From Nostoc sp. NMS4 (lineage in GTDB: Bacteria; Cyanobacteriota; Cyanobacteriia; Cyanobacteriales; Nostocaceae), in contig NZ_JABXKI010000301.1 in assembly GCF_017115095.1 (NCBI RefSeq), forward strand, positions 1 through 57,824: a stretch of 57,824 nt of DNA, written 5' to 3'. The notes beneath the pieces were generated by a model. It saw only the letters and a list, made by a program, of their open reading frames with translations. It searched no databases and was not told the DNA's origin. Position 1 is the first letter of the stretch, and the number at the start of each line of letters is the position of its first letter. The position numbers and the translations under genes were made by a program. This document shows positions 1 through 10,100 of this stretch, in pieces.

Positions 1-54
1 GACAAGGAGGACAAGGAGGACAAGGAGGACAAGGAGGACAAGGAGGACAAGGAG
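1..54. repeat. 9-bp tandem repeat (GACAAGGAG), six copies, inside a gene
   Basis: Six perfect copies of GACAAGGAG run from the window edge to base 54, so the array may extend further left. It lies in the open frame of the dihydroorotase gene, where it encodes repeated Gln-Gly-Gly. It is followed at 71-114 by CT-rich DNA containing CTCCCTTGTCTCC twice, close to the reverse complement of the repeat, so the two blocks could fold together. A 9-bp unit keeps the frame whatever the copy number. Confidence 0.9.
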
Positions 55-1004
55 GCAATTTTTCTTTTTCTCCCTTGTCTCCCCCCTCTCCCTTGTCTCC
101 TCCTCTCCCCCTGCTTCATATTTGGGGTGCTATCACCCTAGATGTTGCTGGGAAGCAGATGACGGAATTGGCAGATTTAGCGGCGGCTGGAGTTGTTGGT
201 TTTACTGATGGTAAACCCTTAGAAAATTTGGCGCTGGTGCGGCGAGTGTTAGAGTATCTCCAGCCGTTGAGCAAACCAGTAGCATTTTGGCCTAGCGATC
301 GCCAGTTAACAGCTAATGGTGTAATGAGAGAAGGGACAGATGCTCTACGTTTTGGTTTACCCCCAATACCCGCCAGCGCTGAAACTAGTGCGATCGCAGC
401 TATGCTTGAATTGGTTGCAACCATCGGCACACCAGTCCATATCATGCGTGTCTCTACAGCTCGCAGCGTCGAATTAATCGCCTCAGCGAAAGCATCTGGT
501 TTACCCATCACCGCTAGCACCACCTGGATGCACCTTTTACTTGATACCAAAGCAGTTAAGAGTTATCACACCAGCTTGCATTTAGACCCGCCTTTAGGTA
601 ATCCCAGTGATGTGGTAGCGTTACGTGCAGGGGTACGTGCGGGTGCGATCGATGCGATCGCTATCGATCACACACCCTACAGCTACGAAGAAAAAGTCCA
701 AGCCTTTGCCGAAGCACCTCCAGGAGCAATTGGTTTAGAATTAGCATTACCTCTTTTATGGCAATATCTCGTTGAAACAGAGGAATTTACAGCTTTAGAA
801 TTATGGCGAGCATTGAGTATCAGTCCAGCAGAGTGTTTGGGGCAAAAAGTAAGTGCAATTCTACCTCATCAACCAGCAGAACTTACTTTATTTGATCCCC
901 AACAAACCTGGAAAGTCGAACGGAAAAGTCTTTATACACTTTCACAAAATACACCTTGGTTAGGACAACAGTTGAAGGGTCATGTTGTGCAAACCTGGTG
1001 TTAA
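1..1004 (+). CDS. pyrC: Dihydroorotase (3' part, continues beyond the left edge)
   Basis: Dihydroorotase closes carbamoyl-aspartate to dihydroorotate, the third step of pyrimidine synthesis, in the cytoplasm. About 310 residues of the C-terminal amidohydrolase barrel are visible, including AGVVGFTDGKP, HIMRVSTARSVELI and AIAIDHTPYSYEEK, whose Asp lies at the usual metal/catalytic position, and a C-terminal ELTLFDP strand typical of the family. The usual length is about 430 residues, so the N-terminus with the HxH metal site lies outside the window. The frame stays open from base 3; the in-frame TTG at 75 is not a credible start because it sits in repeat DNA. Between the edge and the conserved LLHIWGAITLDVAGKQMTEL (about base 113) the gene encodes Gly/Gln-rich then Ser/Pro-rich low-complexity sequence, a repeat insertion in a loop. 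I infer the enzyme tolerates it, since the rest is intact. Confidence 0.85.
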   Translation, partial: QGGQGGQGGQGGQGGQGGNFSFSPLSPPSPLSPPLPLLHIWGAITLDVAGKQMTELADLAAAGVVGFTDGKPLENLALVRRVLEYLQPLSKPVAFWPSDRQLTANGVMREGTDALRFGLPPIPASAETSAIAAMLELVATIGTPVHIMRVSTARSVELIASAKASGLPITASTTWMHLLLDTKAVKSYHTSLHLDPPLGNPSDVVALRAGVRAGAIDAIAIDHTPYSYEEKVQAFAEAPPGAIGLELALPLLWQYLVETEEFTALELWRALSISPAECLGQKVSAILPHQPAELTLFDPQQTWKVERKSLYTLSQNTPWLGQQLKGHVVQTWC

Positions 1005-1070
1005 AAAACCTTACTTAAACCACTGAATATAACTTGTCTATTTTACTGTAGTTATATTTACAAGTACACC

Positions 1071-2162
1071 CTAACAAGGCAAACTAATACTTACAATAGT
1101 TCCTTTTTCAGGAATGCTATCGATTATAAATTTACCACCATATAATTTCACTATATGCTGAACAATAGCCAGCCCTAAACCAGAGCCTTGTTGTTCCCAT
1201 AATTTTCGATTAAATTGTATAAAAGCTCCAATTTTATTAATCTCTTCAATTGTCATCCCTTTGCCATTATCAATTACATATAAATTAAATCTATTACCTT
1301 CTCTCTTACTAATAACTTGAATTTCACTGCTTGGTAAAGAAAATTTAAAAGAATTCTCAAGTAATTCTTCTATAAGAATACTCAAATTTTCTTCTGGTAT
1401 TTGTACTATATATTCTTCGATATCTAGCTTTAAATCTTTTTGCCTACAGTTTTCTATAGCTTTTTGGAGAGCGACTTCACTAATAATTTTCTTCGCAAAA
1501 CATCTATCTTTTTTTTCTTCGATTTGACGGATTTTTTCAGGATTTTTGGCGATCAATTCCAGATTACTATATAACAAAAATCTTTTAACTAATGCATTCA
1601 AGCGATTAGCAGATATATAAATTAATTCTGCAATTTCAACTTCTTCCGAAGCAGGGATGACACCACAATTTTCTACTAACAACTGTGACATACCGAGAAT
1701 ACCATTTAAAGGAGTATTCAGTTCGTGAGGTAATGAGTGAGCAATATTCATTCTCAGTTCATCTAGTTTGGCTTGAGTTTGGCGCTCAACCAAAGCGTAT
1801 TTCTCAAGACGAGACGCGATCGCACTGAGTAATTCTTCAGGAGTAAATGGTTTAGTCAAATAATCATCAGCCCCAAAATCCATTCCCTGACGAAAATCTG
1901 AACGTTCTGCTTTAGCAGTAACAAATATTAAAGGAATATTGATAGTTGCTTCATTTTTGCGTAAAGCAGACAGCACGCTATAGCCGTCTAGTTCAGGCAT
2001 CATAATGTCACAGATAATTAAATCTGGTAAGTTTTTTTGAGCAATTTCTAATCCAATCTTACCGTTTACAGCTATCAAAGTTTTAAAATCAGAAAGCTGT
2101 AAAATTTCCTGAATGTTTTCCCTCACTTGGGGTTCGTCTTCTATAATCAAAATAGTGTTCAT
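1071..2162 (-). CDS. Response regulator fused to a histidine kinase (REC-HisKA-HATPase)
   Basis: A cytoplasmic signalling protein of 363 residues with no membrane segment. Residues 1-120 are a receiver with acidic pair ED9/E10, phospho-acceptor D52 (in LIICDIMMP) and K104 (LTKPF). A dimerisation helix follows with H146 in SLPHELNTPLNG. The ATPase domain (about 240-362) shows the N box IEELLENSFKFS, G1 DNGKGM and G2 GSGLGLAIV. The order REC then kinase suggests that phosphorylation of the receiver by another kinase tunes this one. It is the last of three minus-strand signalling genes (2915-6232, 2345-2740, this one), separated by about 180 bp each. Its receiver closely resembles that of the neighbouring lone receiver. 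Start ATG at 2162; no clear ribosome-binding site. The input signal is unknown. Confidence 0.85.
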   Translation of the reverse strand: MNTILIIEDEPQVRENIQEILQLSDFKTLIAVNGKIGLEIAQKNLPDLIICDIMMPELDGYSVLSALRKNEATINIPLIFVTAKAERSDFRQGMDFGADDYLTKPFTPEELLSAIASRLEKYALVERQTQAKLDELRMNIAHSLPHELNTPLNGILGMSQLLVENCGVIPASEEVEIAELIYISANRLNALVKRFLLYSNLELIAKNPEKIRQIEEKKDRCFAKKIISEVALQKAIENCRQKDLKLDIEEYIVQIPEENLSILIEELLENSFKFSLPSSEIQVISKREGNRFNLYVIDNGKGMTIEEINKIGAFIQFNRKLWEQQGSGLGLAIVQHIVKLYGGKFIIDSIPEKGTIVSISLPC

Positions 2163-2344
2163 CTATGATTAGTAAAGATAAAAATATCAGTTTTATTGGT
2201 CTAGCATGATATGGTATCCATATAAAACTTATCTTGCTAAACAAGAAAAACTAACTTTCAATAATACTGTATAATAATATTAATTTCCTAAGTATAAACG
2301 CTGAAATATTTCCATGTTAACTAGGAGTATTTTTCCTCTTCAGA

Positions 2345-2740
2345 TTATTGTTTAATTAAACTTGGTTTTTCTGCCCGCTCCAATCTAGCCTTAATCGCCT
2401 TCAAAAGTTCTTCCATAGAAAAAGGTTTTGTCAGATAATCATCGGCTCCTAACTCCATACCTTGGCGGAAGTCACCACGGTCTACTTTTGCAGTCAGAAA
2501 AATTACTGGAATAGATTCAGTTAATGGGTCTTGGCGTAAGGCTGTCAGTACACTGTAACCATCAAGCCCAGGCATCATAACGTCACAACATATAAGGTCT
2601 GGTTTTTCTGTTTTAGCAAGTTGTAATCCTTCTAAACCATTATTTGCAGTAATAGTATTAAAATCGGAGAAACTTAAAATCTGTTGAATATTTGCACAAA
2701 TTTGGATTTCATCTTCAATTACTAATATTTTTTTGTTCAT
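2345..2740 (-). CDS. Single-domain response regulator (CheY-like receiver)
   Basis: 131 residues, just one receiver domain: acidic pocket at E9/D10/E11, phospho-acceptor D53 in LICCDVMMP, switch Thr in FLTAK, and Lys in DDYLTKPF. No output domain, so it would act as a phosphate shuttle or through protein contacts. It sits between the large sensor kinase 2915-6232, 174 bp upstream on the same strand, and the receiver-kinase 1071-2162. Its sequence is strikingly like the receiver of that kinase (shared DGYSVL, DFRQGM, GADDYLTKPF), so the two probably arose by duplication and may share a partner. Inference: the large kinase phosphorylates this receiver. Confidence 0.85.
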   Translation of the reverse strand: MNKKILVIEDEIQICANIQQILSFSDFNTITANNGLEGLQLAKTEKPDLICCDVMMPGLDGYSVLTALRQDPLTESIPVIFLTAKVDRGDFRQGMELGADDYLTKPFSMEELLKAIKARLERAEKPSLIKQ

Positions 2741-2914
2741 TGGTTGGTTTAAATAGTAATTTAAACTGGGTGTTTTGGTGATTAGATGCAGTAAATACAG
2801 TCGCTACAATAGATTATTCAGATTAACGCCTTGGGAATCTACAATTAGATTCCAAACAATCTCATGTAGTTTATTGTTCCCTAAAAACATTTATTAATAA
2901 CACATGAGATGTTT

Positions 2915-5900
2915 TTAATTGAGAAGGTTACTTTTAATTAGTGGCACTTCCACTCTAAATGTCGTACCTACTCCCACCTGGCTAGCGAAGGTAATTCTTC
3001 CTCTATGAAGCTCTATACAATTGTTGACTATGGCCAAACCTAATCCAGTTCCTGGCGTATTGCCAACATTACTAGCTCGGTAGAATGGTTCAAATAATTT
3101 CTGTTGCTCCTCTGGTAAAATACCAATACCCTCATCTTGAATTAGAAAAACTGCACTTTCATCTTTAACTAATAAATCAATTTGAACATTCCTACTATCT
3201 GGTGAGTATTTGACAGCATTTGAAAGCAAATTGCTCAATATTTGTCGCAAAAGCTTCTTGTCTATACAAGCCATCAAGCAATCATCTGTTGATGAATTCA
3301 CCAAATACTGGGGAGAAAATGCTAAGGTATGTTTGGGAGAACTAAGTTGAATTTCCTCTACCAAAGAACGACAGAAATTAATCAAATTAGTATAAGTTGG
3401 TTCAAATGCTAATTTCCCAGCTTCAGCTTTATTAATTAGCAAAATATCATCTAATAGTTGAGTAGTGTGTTGAATATAAGTTTGAATGCACTGGAGATGT
3501 TTATGCTTTTGTTGTTCATCTAGTTTATGGCTAAAACTTTTTAAAATTCCAGCAGAGGAAGCAATCACAGCTAAAGGAGTTCGGAACTCGTGCGATGTCA
3601 TAGAAATGAAACGAGATTTCAACTCACTGAGTTCTTTTTCTTTAACTAAAGCTTTACAAATATTTTCTTCAGCTTGTTTGCGATCGCGTATATCTTTAAC
3701 TACCCCGATTACGTAAATCGGTTTACCAATGGGATCTCGAATTAGAGAAACCGTTAGATTTATCCAGATTACATTAGCATTTTTATGTAAATAGCGCTTC
3801 TCTATAGAAAATGTTTCTATTTTTCCTGTGATTAATTGTTCCATCTCATTTAGATGGATTTCTATATCCTCTGGATGTGTAATATCTCTAAAGTTTTTCT
3901 CTAGTATTTCTTCTTGGTTATAGCCTAAAATTTCACAGAACTTTTGATTAACTTTCAGAAAATTACCATCTAAAGTTTCTAGTTTAATTCCGACAGCTGC
4001 TTGATTAAAAATAGCCCTAAGTTCTGCCTCACTTTGTTGTAAATCTAAAGTGCGTTGCTTAACCCTAACTTCTAAATCTTGATTGAGTTTTTGTAGAGCT
4101 TCTTGCGCTCGTTGTCTTTGCAATTCAGCAGATGCTCTGGCTGCAAATACTTTGAGAATTCCTTCAAATTTATGTTGGTCGGGTATGGGTTTGTCATCTA
4201 CTATGCATAATGAGCCAATTGGTTGGCCAAAATCATCGCTCAAAATAACTCCCATAGAACTTTCTGCTTCCATAGCAACTAATCTTTTAGCATTAGGAAA
4301 GAGTTGTTGAATTGCCGAACTACAGTGATAAAATCCTTGCTTGAGTAAAATTTCATAAGGAGTTGATTTTGGGTCATAGCAAATATTGGGTTGTAACTGC
4401 CCATCAGACCAAAATCCTAAAGTATGAGCTTTCCCATCAATTAACTCAGCTACTAAGGTATTACGAACATCTAAAGTAGAAGAAATATGCTCAACTAATG
4501 CTGGAAAAAAGTCACGTCCAGTCGTCGAAGCTGTACTTTCTATCAAACTTTGTAAGGCTATTTCAGCTTGTTTGCGTTTTGTAATATCGATTCCGATCGC
4601 AACGGCGGCTGTATTTTGTTGATATTTTTGAGCTACGAGCAAATAATTGCATACCTTACCATTGATTTGGGTATCAATAACTTTAGAGTCTGCTACATCT
4701 TGCCTAGCTAAAAATTCCCGCATAAATTCTGTAAATTGCGGGCTGTTTTCCATAAAGCCTAATTCTTGACCAATAAAAGCATCGGTTGTCAAGTTAAAAC
4801 TTTTAGCTAAATGGTGATTAACCCCTAAATAATATCCATCAGAACTTACCCAAGAAACAAACCCAGGTACTGCATCTAAAACCGTTTGTAATTGCTCTTT
4901 TGCTTGTTGCAGACTCTTTTCTGCTCGTTTGTATTCTGTAATATCCTCAGAAATATATAACAAGTATTCGGGTTGTTGATTTTTGTCATATAAAGGAATT
5001 TTAGTCGTGTGTAAAATTCTTTTGCCAATGCTGGGGCTGTCAATAAGTTCTTCAGAAATATCTTGAGGTACACCGCTTGCAAAAATTTCTAGGTCTTTTT
5101 GGTAGAAAAAATCTGCTTGTTCTTTTGGAAATAATTCGTAATCTGTTTTGCCAATAGCCTGTTCTGCTGTAATGCCAAAAATATTTTCGCAAGTATGATT
5201 CCAAAGCTTGAATTTTCCAAAACTTTCTGGTTTAGCATCTTTAACAAATACGGCTACAGGTAAATTATTAATCATCGACTGTAAAAAGTTGCGAGTCTGC
5301 TGGAGTTCCTCTTGTGCTTTTCGGCTTTCAGTAATGTCAATGCCTGTACAGACGATATATTCAACCTGACGATCGGGGTTAAGTAAGACCTTATTTGACC
5401 AAGAAATTAAGCGGCGATCGCTATCTTTTGTAACTAAAGAAGTTTCGTAACGTTGAGGAAATTCTTTCTCGGCTAAAGATTTAAAAATATCTTTAATACA
5501 TTGTGTTATTTCAGGTAATAGCAATACATCCCAAATGAATTTTCCTTTCACTTCATCAAATGTGTAACCTGTAGCTTGTTCGCAAGTATGATTAAAACGA
5601 ACAATTTTCCCCTGAGAATTTAATACAATCACTAAAGCATCTGCTAGATTCAAAACGGTAGAAACAAAATTACGCTCTAGTCTCAGTTCTGCTTCGATTT
5701 TCTGACGTTCTACAAGTTTGACTCGTGTATGATTGTAAAGTTCGGCTTGTACAATAGAAACTGCCAGCAGACTGGTAGGAGTAACTAATCCAATTAATTC
5801 TCCTCCATCCCCTACAATAGGCAGATGGCAAATCCGATGTTGCCTTAGCAAATGTAACGCACTAAAAACATCTTTAAAATCTCTTAAATTCAGTGTTACT

Positions 5901-6232
5901 AACTCCCTTGTCATCACTTGGGCAACACTGATTTCCTCTAGATTCTTGCCTTGTGCTGTCAGCTTAATTAAATCTCGCTGTGTAATTATACCCGCTAACT
6001 GTGAGTTTTCCATAACTAGAACACAACTGGCCGATTGAGATGTGTTGCTAGCTATATCTTTAGTTGAGTTCTTCCAATAATTGGTATTTGGGATTGGCAA
6101 GGTATCATAATTACCTGATGTTTCATTGATTAGGGCAATCACGTCTGGAAGCATAGTCTCAGAGTTAACAATGAGCGGATGGCGAATGATAGTCTGTTGT
6201 AAATTATCAGAACTGAGTGAGTTAATGAACAT
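2915..6232 (-). CDS. Large soluble sensor histidine kinase (CBS pair, multiple PAS, GAF, HisKA, HATPase)
   Basis: 1105 residues. In order: a CBS-domain pair (about 15-165; VMTRELVTLN, HRICHLPIVGDGGELIGLV), three PAS units (about 185-555; e.g. NLADALVIVLNSQGKIVRFN, NLPVAVFVKDAK, AVPGFVSWVSSDGYYLGVN), a GAF domain (about 560-715), a coiled linker, a fourth PAS/PAC (about 735-860; RAIFNQAAVGIKLETLDG), HisKA with its His in MTSHEFRTPL (about 880), and HATPase with N box NLLSNAVKYSP, G1 DEGIGI and G2 GTGLGLAIV. There is no receiver, so phosphate must go to a separate regulator, most simply the 2345-2740 gene downstream. No membrane segment is obvious. The CBS pair suggests binding of an adenine nucleotide, and the PAS and GAF domains small ligands; none can be named from sequence. 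Start ATG at 6232. Confidence 0.88.
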   Translation of the reverse strand: MFINSLSSDNLQQTIIRHPLIVNSETMLPDVIALINETSGNYDTLPIPNTNYWKNSTKDIASNTSQSASCVLVMENSQLAGIITQRDLIKLTAQGKNLEEISVAQVMTRELVTLNLRDFKDVFSALHLLRQHRICHLPIVGDGGELIGLVTPTSLLAVSIVQAELYNHTRVKLVERQKIEAELRLERNFVSTVLNLADALVIVLNSQGKIVRFNHTCEQATGYTFDEVKGKFIWDVLLLPEITQCIKDIFKSLAEKEFPQRYETSLVTKDSDRRLISWSNKVLLNPDRQVEYIVCTGIDITESRKAQEELQQTRNFLQSMINNLPVAVFVKDAKPESFGKFKLWNHTCENIFGITAEQAIGKTDYELFPKEQADFFYQKDLEIFASGVPQDISEELIDSPSIGKRILHTTKIPLYDKNQQPEYLLYISEDITEYKRAEKSLQQAKEQLQTVLDAVPGFVSWVSSDGYYLGVNHHLAKSFNLTTDAFIGQELGFMENSPQFTEFMREFLARQDVADSKVIDTQINGKVCNYLLVAQKYQQNTAAVAIGIDITKRKQAEIALQSLIESTASTTGRDFFPALVEHISSTLDVRNTLVAELIDGKAHTLGFWSDGQLQPNICYDPKSTPYEILLKQGFYHCSSAIQQLFPNAKRLVAMEAESSMGVILSDDFGQPIGSLCIVDDKPIPDQHKFEGILKVFAARASAELQRQRAQEALQKLNQDLEVRVKQRTLDLQQSEAELRAIFNQAAVGIKLETLDGNFLKVNQKFCEILGYNQEEILEKNFRDITHPEDIEIHLNEMEQLITGKIETFSIEKRYLHKNANVIWINLTVSLIRDPIGKPIYVIGVVKDIRDRKQAEENICKALVKEKELSELKSRFISMTSHEFRTPLAVIASSAGILKSFSHKLDEQQKHKHLQCIQTYIQHTTQLLDDILLINKAEAGKLAFEPTYTNLINFCRSLVEEIQLSSPKHTLAFSPQYLVNSSTDDCLMACIDKKLLRQILSNLLSNAVKYSPDSRNVQIDLLVKDESAVFLIQDEGIGILPEEQQKLFEPFYRASNVGNTPGTGLGLAIVNNCIELHRGRITFASQVGVGTTFRVEVPLIKSNLLN

Positions 6233-6597
6233 TATGTATGGATGCCTGGAATAAAATTATCTTAAGAAAAGATATAAATAATATCTTTACTTAGAATTAA
6301 TCAAAAAGCATCAGTGTTTTCTATGATTAATTTTATTACAATTTTTTAGAGAACTTTTATAGCATTTATAATCAGCTAGATTTATTGCTAATTGTTGTTT
6401 TTACTAGTTTTAGTATTTAGGATTTCAATAAAATGCCAGCATTGAAGAACAATTTGGTTGATAATAAAAAAACGCTGCAAAACAAAGATTTTGATATTGC
6501 TCTTGCGGCTGTTAATGGTGTACACACAGGGAGCATCTCCATCTGTGTAAAAACATCTTGCCTTGGCGAATGGAATTCGCGCGCCAGTTGCTCATGG

Positions 6598-6658
6598 CTA
6601 CGGTGTACACACAAGTCTTGAAATAGCTGATTAACCAAGGTTTTACCCCACCCTAACC
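6598..6658 (+). repeat. Dispersed about 60-bp repeat, copy A
   Basis: Begins CTACGGTGTACACACAAGTC and ends in TTTTACCCCACCCTAACC. A copy with only a few substitutions and one-base indels occurs inverted at 40702-40762. Both are intergenic. No open frame or transposase is attached. Confidence 0.8.
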
Positions 6659-6890
6659 CTCCCCTTGCAAAGGGGAGGGAACTAGATTTCTTTATTTGAG
6701 TCCGCGTAGGCGGACTTGGTTTGTGTAGCCACGATTTCTAATCGCCAGGTATATTTGCACTCATTGAGATGCTCCCGTACACACAAGTCTAAAAAAACTC
6801 GATTTTTCTTTCTTCTCTCGTTTATCTGGGTGATTGGGTTATTAGGGGCTGCTGCCTTTAGTCAGATATTGAGTCAGAGACTCAATGAAT

Positions 6891-6918
6891 GCATTCCCAG
6901 TCGGAGACTGGGAACGAG
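6891..6918 (+). repeat. 28-bp palindromic dispersed element, copy A
   Basis: GCATTCCCAGTC followed by GGAGACTGGGAACGAG: the arms TTCCCAGTC and GACTGGGAA pair around a very short loop. An identical 28-bp copy lies inverted at 46374-46401. The upstream sequence GAGTCAGAGACTC is also palindromic. Typical of cyanobacterial repetitive extragenic palindromes. Confidence 0.85.
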
Positions 6919-7119
6919 GAAGGTCTTATGAAGCTAGGTAGGTTTTTAGGACTTGTGTGTAACATCGTACTGAAGGGCAATGTTAAACATATCTCAGGCA
7001 TTTTGTCTGTTCTCTATCTCCCTTGTCCAAGTGTAACTCGATTGAAATCAGGCTATTTACATGATGATTATCAAGGTATAATTTGTTGGGAACGCGATCG
7101 CGTTTGTATTTTGAATTTT

Positions 7120-10100
7120 ATGACTCATCCTTCCTGCCTGACGATCCTGCTGATTGATGATTGCGCCGAAAATCGCTTGGAATTGTCTCACTTCTTGCAG
7201 CAGGATAGCTTACATACCTATCGCATTTTGGAGTTTGAGACGCTAATCGCAGCACTGAAATGGTCTCAACAGGAGATACCAGATGTGATTGTGCTGGATT
7301 TTTCCCTATCCGATGGCGATGGACTACAGTTTATTCAGCAATTTCGGGAATGTCATAGCCATACCCAAACTGCTGTGATTGCGCTGACAGCAAAAAGGGA
7401 TGAAATCAGTGCGATCCGGGCGATGACAACTGGTGTTCAAGATTATCTAGTTAAAAATCAACTCACACCTGAAGTTCTTCAAGGTGCAATTCATCATGCC
7501 ATTGAACGGATGGATTTGACTCGACAGTTAGAAGAAAGTCGGGAACAACAACAACTGATTGCCGCGATCGCTTTGCGGATTCGTCAGTCTCTTCAGCTAG
7601 AGGAGATTCTGCATACCACAGCTACAGAAGTGCAGCAGTTTCTCAAAGCAGACCGAGTAGTGATCTATCAATTCCAGCCGGATATGAGCGGTACAATTGT
7701 CGCAGAGTCAGTACTTCCTGGTTGGACGGTGGCTCTAGGAAAGCAGATTTTAGACACCTGCTTTCAACAGGGAGCCGGAAGTGACTATCGCCAAGGCAAA
7801 AAACGAGCAATCGCTGATATTTCTCAAGCTGGTTTAACGAATTGTCATTTGCAACTTCTAGAACAATTTGAAGTCAAAGCCAATCTGGTAGTACCTATTT
7901 TGGTCAAAGAGCAATTGTGGGGATTATTAATTGCTCACCAATGTAGTGGATCTCGCCACTGGCAATCAGTAGAACTAGATTTGTTGGATCAACTTGCGGT
8001 ACAAATAGCGATCGCCATTCAACAGGGAAGTGCATATCAGCAAGTACAGACAGAACTGGCAAAACGCCTTACACAACACAAACAAGCAGAAGAACAGCTG
8101 CATCAGGTCTCTGAACGGCTAACCATAGCAATCGGCTCTGGAGGATTTGGGATTTGGGAATATGATTTCGTCCAGCTAAAGATGATTTGGGACGATCGGA
8201 TGTACGAACTGTATGGAGTGAGCAACACTAATTTTAGCGGTTCTTTTGATGGTTGGTTAGACTGTCTGCACCCAGGCGATCGCCCTTATATGCTGGAAAC
8301 TATCGAGCAAGTTCTGCAAGGAAAACAAGAATATAACGTTGAGTTCCGCATCGTTCAACCAAGTGGAGAAATTCGTTATCTTAAAGGCTATGGTATTCTC
8401 AAGCTTGACCAGCAGGGTGAACTTTTGCGGATGATCGGGGTTAACTATGATATTAGCGATATCTGCGACGAGCTTCTCTACGAGACGCTACGCGAACGCT
8501 TACGCAAACAAGCCGAACAAGAACTCATCCACAATCGGGATTTACGAGAAGCCATTTTTAACGAATCTGCTGATGCCATCTTTCTGGTCGATCCGCAAAC
8601 GCTGCTAACTCTGGATTGCAATCGGCGGGCAGTAGAACTGTTTGAGGCGGTTGACAAAGCTGAATTAATCAATATCAGTGGGCAGACACTCCAACTCCGT
8701 CCATTCACTGCCAGCGAAACGGATGCGATTATCAAAGATATACGGTCAAAAGGTGTCTGGAGCCTAGAGATTGAATATGTTAGTCTTCAGGGTAAGATTT
8801 TCTGGGGAAATATTGCAGTCAAGCCCATTACTGTAGCTGGACATACCATGCATCTAGTACGGATCACTGATATCAGCGAATGGAAACAGGCACAGGAGGC
8901 ATTAGCGAAATATGCCTACGAGGTCGAAGATTTGTACAATAATGCTCCCTGTGGCTACCATTCCCTCGACAGCGAAGGCCGATTGCTCAAGGTAAACGAG
9001 ACTGAATTGCACTGGTTGGGTTATACCCGTGAAGAAATGATTGGCCAATCCCTGCTAAATTTTTTCACTCCAGCCAGTCGCTTGGCCTTTGCCCAAAACT
9101 ATCCTCGCTTCAAAAAGCAGGGTTCGGTGAAGGATTTGGAGTTTGACATGATTTGTAAAGATGGCACAGTTTTGCCAGTGCTGATCAGCGCTACTGCCGT
9201 CAAGGATGCTGATGGGAACTATCTATACAGCCGCAGCACCATGTTTGATGTCAGTGAGCGCAAACAAACCGCGCAAGAACTAGAAGAATCACGTAAAATG
9301 CTGCAAACGGTACTAGATACATTTCCGCAGCGTGTTTTCTGGAAAGACCGCCAATCGCGGTTTATCGGCTGCAATCCCGCATTTATCCGCCATTCTCAAC
9401 TAACAGCCGATGAGATCGTCGGCAAAACCGACTTTGAATTACCTTGGGCAAAGATGGCACACCTCTACTGTGCAGACGATGCAATGGTGATGAACACCCA
9501 AACACCTAAACTAGGCTATGAGGAGCCATTGGAAGGGCCTAATGGCGAACAACTCTGGCTACGAACTAATAAAGTTCCCCTGACCAATAGCGTAGGTGAG
9601 GTGATTGGCGTACTAGTATCTCACGAAGATATCACAGAACGCAAACAAGCCGAAGCACAACTGCGGCAGACTAACGAGCAGCTTGCTAACGCCAACGTGG
9701 AACTTGCCCGCGCCACTCGCCTGAAAGACGAATTTCTCGCAAACATGAGCCATGAACTGCGAACACCTCTGAATGCGATTTTGGGTATGTCAGAGGGCTT
9801 AGAAGAAAGTGTGTTTGGCTCTATCAATGAAAGACAAGCAAAAGCGATCGCCACTATTGAACGCAGTGGCAGACATTTGCTAGAACTAATCAACGACATT
9901 CTAGACTTATCTAAAATCGAATCTGGCAAACTGGAATTGCAACTAAGTGATGTTTCTGTCAGGAACCTCTGTGATATCAGCCTTGCTTTTGTCAAACAGA
10001 TGGCTTTGAAAAAAAATATTCGTCTTAATACTCATATTTCTGACAATATTGACAGCATCCAAGTAGACGATCGCCGATTGCGTCAGGTACTCATCAACCT

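Larger units (their letters stand above)
6233..7119. other. Intergenic region between divergent kinase genes, rich in dispersed repeats
   Basis: About 890 bp between the divergently read kinase genes. I see no convincing gene; short open frames at 6417-6638 on both strands are compositional. It holds a dispersed repeat at 6598-6658 (also at 40702-40762, inverted), a short hairpin AGTCCGC-GTAG-GCGGACT near 6700, several GTGTACACAC motifs (about 6519, 6602), and the 28-bp palindromic element at 6891-6918. Promoters for both flanking transcripts should lie here, but none stands out. Confidence 0.6.

Noticed and set aside
6433..6638. Overlapping short open frames on both strands
   Set aside because: No ribosome-binding site or protein character; the region consists of short inverted repeats.
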